Part shown: positions 59,672 through 64,000 of the stretch, in pieces
Layout: every line of letters begins with the position of its first letter
How positions within the stretch are numbered: position 1 is the stretch's first letter
Origin: Rathayibacter sp. VKM Ac-2804
GTDB taxonomy: Bacteria; Actinomycetota; Actinomycetes; Actinomycetales; Microbacteriaceae
DNA length: 64,000 nt
Assembly (NCBI RefSeq): GCF_009866655.1
Contig: NZ_CP047420.1
Coordinates: forward strand, 434,001 to 498,000
Direction: 5' to 3'
Position numbers and translations under genes: made by a program
The notes under the pieces: generated by a model
The model's input: the letters and a program-made list of their open reading frames with translations, nothing else
What the model was told of the DNA's origin: nothing
Database searches by the model: none

Positions 59672-60136
59672 TCACTCCTGCAGCAGATCGACCTCCCAGT
59701 TCGTGCGCTGGATCGCCGCGTCGAGGTCGCGCAGCTCGCGGGCGAGCACGTCGGCCCGCGCGCGCAGCTCACGCACCGGCAGCGCCGGCAGCCGCCGGAG
59801 CTCGCTGCGCAGCTGGCGGTAGCCGCGGTCGCCGGCCGCCGCATCGGCCGCTCGGACGACGATGCTGTGCTGTGCGCGCAGCGACTCGCGCCGGGCGAGC
59901 GCCGCGGTCAGCCGCACGCCGTCGGGCGTGGTCGCCGCCGTGTTGGTCAGGTTCACCGCGGTGACGAGGCGCTCCAGCGCATCCAGCGCGCGCAGGCACT
60001 CCGCCAGCAGCTCCGACGGGTCCTCCGTCGGCTCCTCCCCCTCCTGGTAGGAGGCGTTCGCGACGATCCGCGACTGGAGGGCCTCGATCCGCTTCTGCAG
60101 ATCGGCCCGCTCGAGGAGTGCTTCGGCAAGCTTCAT
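59672..60136 (-). CDS. DIP1984-family protein
   Basis: 154 residues, mostly helical: LAEALLERADLQKRIEALQS, TAVNLTNTAATTPDGVRLTA, ARADVLARELRDLDAAIQRT and NWEVDLLQE at the end. The DIP1984 or septicolysin-like family is small and uncharacterised; coiled-coil packing is likely. ATG start, divergent from the DUF1266-like gene. Confidence 0.82.
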   Translation of the reverse strand: MKLAEALLERADLQKRIEALQSRIVANASYQEGEEPTEDPSELLAECLRALDALERLVTAVNLTNTAATTPDGVRLTAALARRESLRAQHSIVVRAADAAAGDRGYRQLRSELRRLPALPVRELRARADVLARELRDLDAAIQRTNWEVDLLQE

Positions 60137-60190
60137 GACTCCAGGCAACCACACGCGCGGCATCCCTGCGGCCCGTCTAGGCTGCCGATC

Positions 60191-61213
60191 GTGCCGCTGC
60201 AGAATCACCCCGGAGACGTGGAGTTCCCCGTGCGCTCCCGGCTGCGCTACGCCCGCGTCGCGGACGCGCATCGGCGCGCTCCCGGCGGCGGGATCGGCCG
60301 CCGCGCGCTGCTGGTGACGGCGTGCGCCGCTCCGCTCGGGATCGTCGGCTTCGTCCTCGGCCTGGCGACCGCCGACGGCAGCACCGGTCTGCCGCTCTTC
60401 ACCTTCGGCATCGGCCTCGTCTTCGGGCTCGCCCTGGCGTCCATCGCCTTCCAGATCCGCGACGCCGGCGCGCCCCGCCGGCAGCAGCTCGCCTACCGCG
60501 CCGAGGCGCGGACGCCCGCGCCGACCCTGCGCCAGCAGCAGCTGCTCGCCCTCGACGCCGTCAGCGACTTCTCCTTCGGCGGCTGGAACTCCTCGCTCGC
60601 CTTCCAGCCCACCTGGGCCGAGCTGCCCGCCGCGCTCCGCGCCCGCTTCGCCGACGGTGCCAAGGGCTCGCCCTGGCCGGAGCTGCCGATGCCCGCGCTC
60701 ACCGAGCAGCGCGGCGCCCTCGACCGCGACTTCCGCATCGCCTCGGCCGAGGACGTCGAGCTCTTCGTCGCCGACGTCCTCGCCGGCGGCCCGCTGTCGA
60801 CGCGCTTCGCCGAGGTCTCCGCCTCGGAGGACGCCGAGCGGATGCGCTCCCGGATCGCCGCCCTCACCGGCGCGAGCGAGTTCCAGCTCCTCGAGCGCGC
60901 GCAGCCGATCGGCGGCCGCCCGCCGGTGCTGCTGCTCGCCGGCGACGCCGAGCGCACGATCGGAGCGATCCGCTACGCCTACGTCGCCGGCTACCTCGCG
61001 GCCGACCGCGCCTGGCAGCTGCTGGAGACCATCGGCTCCCGCGTCTTCGCGCAGTACGGCGGCTGGGACGACTACTGGCGCGACGCCGCCGTCGCGATCG
61101 CGTTCCGCACGGACTCGCTGAGCGCCGTCCAGCAGTACCACCGCCTTCGGGGCGAGCTGACGGCGTCGGCCTGGCCGGCCGCGAGCACGCCGTATCCGGA
61201 GAGCGGATCGTGA
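60191..61213 (+). CDS. DUF1266-like membrane-linked protein
   Basis: 340 residues. Two hydrophobic helices after the N-terminus (ALLVTACAAPLGIVGFVLGL, LFTFGIGLVFGLALASIAF), then a soluble domain: FSFGGWNSSLAF, then RYAYVAGYLAADRAWQLLE and YGGWDDYWRDAAVAIAFR, which resembles DUF1266 proteins (YbeR/YbeU). GTG start; the next gene overlaps by 4 nt. Confidence 0.65.
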   Translation: MPLQNHPGDVEFPVRSRLRYARVADAHRRAPGGGIGRRALLVTACAAPLGIVGFVLGLATADGSTGLPLFTFGIGLVFGLALASIAFQIRDAGAPRRQQLAYRAEARTPAPTLRQQQLLALDAVSDFSFGGWNSSLAFQPTWAELPAALRARFADGAKGSPWPELPMPALTEQRGALDRDFRIASAEDVELFVADVLAGGPLSTRFAEVSASEDAERMRSRIAALTGASEFQLLERAQPIGGRPPVLLLAGDAERTIGAIRYAYVAGYLAADRAWQLLETIGSRVFAQYGGWDDYWRDAAVAIAFRTDSLSAVQQYHRLRGELTASAWPAASTPYPESGS

Positions 61214-61425
61214 CCGAGCCGCGTCACGATCCCGACGCGCTCGATCCCCACGTGCCCGACGACCGCGACCCCGCCCAGCAGGCGCTCGAGGCGATCCAGC
61301 GGATCAGCAGCGGAGGCGATCCCGCCGCGGCGGCCTTCGCGCTGTCCAACGAGTGGACGGACCGGCAGGTCGACCGGCTCAAGGCCCTGTGGCGCCGGTC
61401 GCGCCGGGACATCGGAGGCTCATAG
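61210..61425 (+). CDS. Small hypothetical protein, 71 aa
   Basis: A soluble protein with a disordered acidic start (TEPRHDPDALDPHVPDDRDP) and a helical C-terminal half (AFALSNEWTDRQVDRLKALW). GTG start overlaps the DUF1266-like stop, so it is co-translated. No known family. Confidence 0.6.
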   Translation: MTEPRHDPDALDPHVPDDRDPAQQALEAIQRISSGGDPAAAAFALSNEWTDRQVDRLKALWRRSRRDIGGS

Positions 61426-61500
61426 GCGAGTCATAGGGGACGGCCTGCCGCGCCGGTCACCCTGGGGTTCCCCGAGCCCCCGAGTGACAAGGATCCCCCG

Positions 61501-62475
61501 ATGACCCGCATCCCCGAGCCCGACCGCACCGCCGACGGCCTCCGCTACGAGGGCCGCACCCTCGACCGCCCCGACGACGAGGTCGTCGACCAGGGGCTTC
61601 CCTTCGACGTCCGGACTCTGCTGGGACGCCGGATGTTCGATCGCCGCCGCGTGCTCGGCCTGATCGGGGCCGGCGCCGCCACGACGGCGCTCGCCGCCTG
61701 CTCGGCCGCCGCGGGCAGTGCCTCCGGAACCGCGACGGGCACCGCGAGCAGCAGCGCCGCCGCGACCACCGGGGAGATCCCCGACGAGACCGCCGGCCCC
61801 TACCCGGGCGACGGTTCGAACGGCCCCGATGTGCTGAGCGACTCCGGCATCGTCCGCAGCGACCTCCGCTCGAGCATCGACGGCGGCGCCACGGCGGCGG
61901 GTGTGCCGCTGGCGCTCACCCTGACGATCCTGGACACCGCGAACGGCGACGTCCCGTTCGAGAACGCCGCCGTCTACGTCTGGCACTGCGACGCGGCGGG
62001 CGGCTACTCGATGTACTCCGACGGCATCACCGAGGAGACCTACCTCCGCGGTGTGCAGATCGCCGACGCGAACGGCGAGGTCGCCTACACCTCGATCGTC
62101 CCCGCCTGCTACTCCGGGCGCTGGCCGCACATCCACTTCGAGGTCTACCCCGACGTCGACGCGATCAGCGACTCCGGCAACGCCGTCGCGACCTCGCAGC
62201 TGGCCGTCCCCGAGGACGCCTGCACCGCGGTCTACGCGCTCAGCGGCTACGAGGGCTCGAGCGAGAACCTCGCCAGGGTCAGCCTCGACGACGACAACGT
62301 CTTCGGCGACGACGGCGGAGCGCTGCAGCTGGCGACCGCGACCGGCGACGCGACCTCCGGCTACCGCTTCGCCCTCACGGTCCGCGTCGACACGACGACC
62401 GAGCCGACGGGCGGCAGCGTCCCGGCCGGCGGCGGAGCAGGCGGCGGCGCGGGTGGACGCCCGCCCTCGGCCTGA
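61501..62475 (+). CDS. Secreted intradiol ring-cleavage dioxygenase-like lipoprotein
   Basis: 324 residues. A twin-Arg-like RRR start and lipobox (VLGLIGAGAATTALAAC) suggest Tat export and lipid anchoring. The dioxygenase fold has VYVWHCDAAGGYSMY and VPACYSGRWPHIHFEVY, holding the two Tyr and two His iron ligands. Members of this family cleave catechols; extracellular lipoprotein forms are common in actinobacteria but poorly studied. ATG start. The tail is Gly-rich. Confidence 0.82.
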   Translation: MTRIPEPDRTADGLRYEGRTLDRPDDEVVDQGLPFDVRTLLGRRMFDRRRVLGLIGAGAATTALAACSAAAGSASGTATGTASSSAAATTGEIPDETAGPYPGDGSNGPDVLSDSGIVRSDLRSSIDGGATAAGVPLALTLTILDTANGDVPFENAAVYVWHCDAAGGYSMYSDGITEETYLRGVQIADANGEVAYTSIVPACYSGRWPHIHFEVYPDVDAISDSGNAVATSQLAVPEDACTAVYALSGYEGSSENLARVSLDDDNVFGDDGGALQLATATGDATSGYRFALTVRVDTTTEPTGGSVPAGGGAGGGAGGRPPSA

Positions 62476-62502
62476 CCGCGCCCGGCGTGCCAGGCTTGCC
62501 GC

Positions 62503-62943
62503 ATGGCTGCGGAGGTGGGTGCGGATCTCGAGGTGTCCGCGCGCCTGACGATCCCCGCCTCCGAGCTGCAGTGGCGGTTCTCGCGCTCCTCCGGCCCGGG
62601 CGGGCAGCACGTCAACACCTCCGACAGCCGCGTGCAGCTCACCTGGAGCGTCGCGGAGTCCCCGACACTGACCGAGGACCAGCGAGCGCGCCTGCTCGAG
62701 CGCCTCGCCTCGCGCCTGGTCACCGGAGCGATCACCGTGACGGTGTCGCAGGAGCGCTCGCAGCTGCGCAACCGCGAGGTCGCCCTCACGACCCTCCGTG
62801 ACCTCGTCGCCGCGGCCCTCGCCCCGCCCGCCGCTCAACGCCGGCCGACCCGCCCCACCCGCGGCTCCGGCCGCCGCCACCTCGCGAGCAAGCAGCAGCG
62901 CTCCGCCACCAAGCAGCAGCGCCGCCGCCCGACCGCGGAGTAG
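62503..62943 (+). CDS. arfB: Peptidyl-tRNA hydrolase ArfB / class I release factor-like protein
   Basis: 146 residues: RFSRSSGPGGQHVNTSDSRV has the GGQ motif for peptidyl-tRNA hydrolysis, then a basic tail (RPTRPTRGSGRRHLASKQQR) that enters the mRNA tunnel of stalled ribosomes. It lacks the codon-reading domains of RF1/RF2, which fits ribosome rescue. ATG start. Confidence 0.88.
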   Translation: MAAEVGADLEVSARLTIPASELQWRFSRSSGPGGQHVNTSDSRVQLTWSVAESPTLTEDQRARLLERLASRLVTGAITVTVSQERSQLRNREVALTTLRDLVAAALAPPAAQRRPTRPTRGSGRRHLASKQQRSATKQQRRRPTAE

Positions 62944-62964
62944 GCCGCTGGCGGAGTGCCGGCG

Positions 62965-64000
62965 CTAGACCCGGTCGCTCCGCCACTCCGCCGCGAGCTC
63001 CTCGCCGCGGGCGAAGGCCTGCTCCTCGCGCTCGCGCAGCTCGACGCGGCGGATCTTGCCCGAGATGGTCTTGGGCAGCTCGTGGAACTCGATCCGGCGC
63101 ACCCGCTCGAACGACGAGAGCAGCGCGTCGGTGTGGCGGAAGACGGCCGCGGCGGTCTCGGCGGTCGGCTCCCAGCCCTCCGCCAGGGTGACGTAAGCCT
63201 TGACCACGCTGTGCCGCGTCGGGTCGGGCGCCGGGACGACCGCCGACTCGGCGACGGCGGGGTGCTGCAGCAGCACGCTCTCCACCTCGAAGGGCGAGAT
63301 CTTGAAGTCGGAGGACTTGAAGATGTCGTCGGTGCGGCCGATGAAGGTGATGGTGCCGTCGACGGCGCGGACGGCGACGTCGCCGGTGTGGAAGTAGCCG
63401 TCGGCCCGGGCGCGCGAGGTGCGCTCGTCGTCACCGAGGTAGCCGGACATCAGGTTGACCGGCTCGGTGGAGAGATCGAGGCAGATCTCCCCGGTGGAGG
63501 CGGGCTCGCCGGTGACCGGGTCGATCAGCGCGATCGCGACGCCCGGCAGCGGCCGGCCCATCGCTCCGGAGACGACCTCGGCGCCGGGCGGGTTGGCGAT
63601 GATCGCCGTGGTCTCGGTCTGGCCGTAGCCGTCGCGGATGGTGAGACCCCAGTCGCGCTCGACGGTCGCGATCACCTCGGGGTTCAGCGGCTCGCCCGCC
63701 GAGAGGATCTCGCCGAGCGCGCGCGGCCGGGCGCCGAGGTCGGACTGGATCAGCATCCGCCAGACCGTCGGCGGCGCGCAGAAGGTGGTGACGCCGGCGC
63801 GGTCCAGCTGCTCGCGCAGCGCGACCGGCGAGAAGCGGCCGTAGTTGTAGACGAACACCGTCGCCTCGGCGTTCCACGGCGCGAAGAAGCAGCTCCACGC
63901 GTGCTTGCCCCAGCCGGGCGAGCTGATCGCCGAGTGCACGTCGCCCGGCCGCACGCCGAGCCAGTACATCGTGCTGAGGTGGCCGACCGGGTACGACTCG
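62965..64000 (-). CDS. Acyl-CoA synthetase (AMP-forming), 5' end outside the window
   Basis: The visible 345 residues are the C-terminal part of an ANL-family ligase. Segments: SSPGWGKHAWSCFFAPWNAE, RDGYGQTETTAIIANPPGAE (A5/A6-like YGxTE), GYFHTGDVAVRAVDGTI (A7), FIGRTDDIFKSSDFKISPFE (A8) and LPKTISGKIRRVELRERE (A10 Lys). The SSPGWGKHAW block is typical of medium-chain acyl-CoA synthetases. It activates a carboxylic acid to its CoA thioester. It stays open to the window edge. Confidence 0.9.
   Translation of the reverse strand, partial: ESYPVGHLSTMYWLGVRPGDVHSAISSPGWGKHAWSCFFAPWNAEATVFVYNYGRFSPVALREQLDRAGVTTFCAPPTVWRMLIQSDLGARPRALGEILSAGEPLNPEVIATVERDWGLTIRDGYGQTETTAIIANPPGAEVVSGAMGRPLPGVAIALIDPVTGEPASTGEICLDLSTEPVNLMSGYLGDDERTSRARADGYFHTGDVAVRAVDGTITFIGRTDDIFKSSDFKISPFEVESVLLQHPAVAESAVVPAPDPTRHSVVKAYVTLAEGWEPTAETAAAVFRHTDALLSSFERVRRIEFHELPKTISGKIRRVELREREEQAFARGEELAAEWRSDRV

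Overview
The window is about 73% GC, tightly packed, and rich in GTG starts and 4-nt ATGA/GTGA overlaps. The iol gene order, a DUF222/HNH gene, a LAxTG surface protein, Gls24/DUF6286 genes and interspersed palindromic repeats point to a Gram-positive actinobacterium. Microbacteriaceae (Rathayibacter, Curtobacterium, Frigoribacterium or a relative) is the best guess; this is inferred from gene content, not from a marker gene. No rRNA, tRNA, CRISPR array, insertion sequence or phage was seen.

Layout. (1) 1-10284: a catabolic and uptake module of unknown substrate: amidohydrolase (cut by the window edge), cytidine-deaminase-like protein, isochorismatase-family hydrolase, YtcJ-like amidohydrolase, a family-5 oligopeptide-type ABC importer whose second permease and first ATPase are one polypeptide, and a third amidohydrolase. 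(2) 11137-26893: a myo-inositol regulon with a GntR/UTRA regulator, iolE-like, iolG-like and Hyi-like genes, a second Gfo/Idh/MocA dehydrogenase, a sugar ABC importer, then iolC, a Cgl0159-type aldolase-like gene, iolA, iolB, iolD and a transaldolase-like gene. (3) 27051-36428: carboxylase, two DUF1989 proteins, a split allophanate hydrolase, a TetR regulator and a sodium:solute symporter. By published work on this gene set it is more likely guanidine than urea catabolism. (4) 36524-38071: divergent cyclase and AHL-lactonase-like genes that share a TTGGATCCAA operator with region 1; then hsp20. (5) 38667-45447: Asp23/Gls24 envelope-stress genes with an ECF sigma factor and an AraC regulator. 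(6) 45437-64000: accessory and housekeeping genes, including an Abi/HEPN protein, GNAT, two VOC proteins, a flavin disulfide reductase variant, a nucleotidyltransferase with a truncated partner, a DHFR-like reductase, an ice-binding-domain surface protein with a long Pro-Thr stalk, a methyltransferase, a DUF222/HNH protein, an esterase, an intradiol-dioxygenase-like lipoprotein, an ArfB-like factor and a partial acyl-CoA synthetase.

How the parts connect. Three regulons can be read from repeated operators: TTGGATCCAA (regions 1 and 4), TGTnnnGACATT (three inositol promoters, lying on or near the -35 element), and GTTTCTATCG-type palindromes on both sides of tetR (region 3). Two families of intergenic palindromic repeats (AGTTGCGGTAGT and CTGATCGAGTAG) are scattered through the window; two copies of the first flank tetR in inverted orientation.
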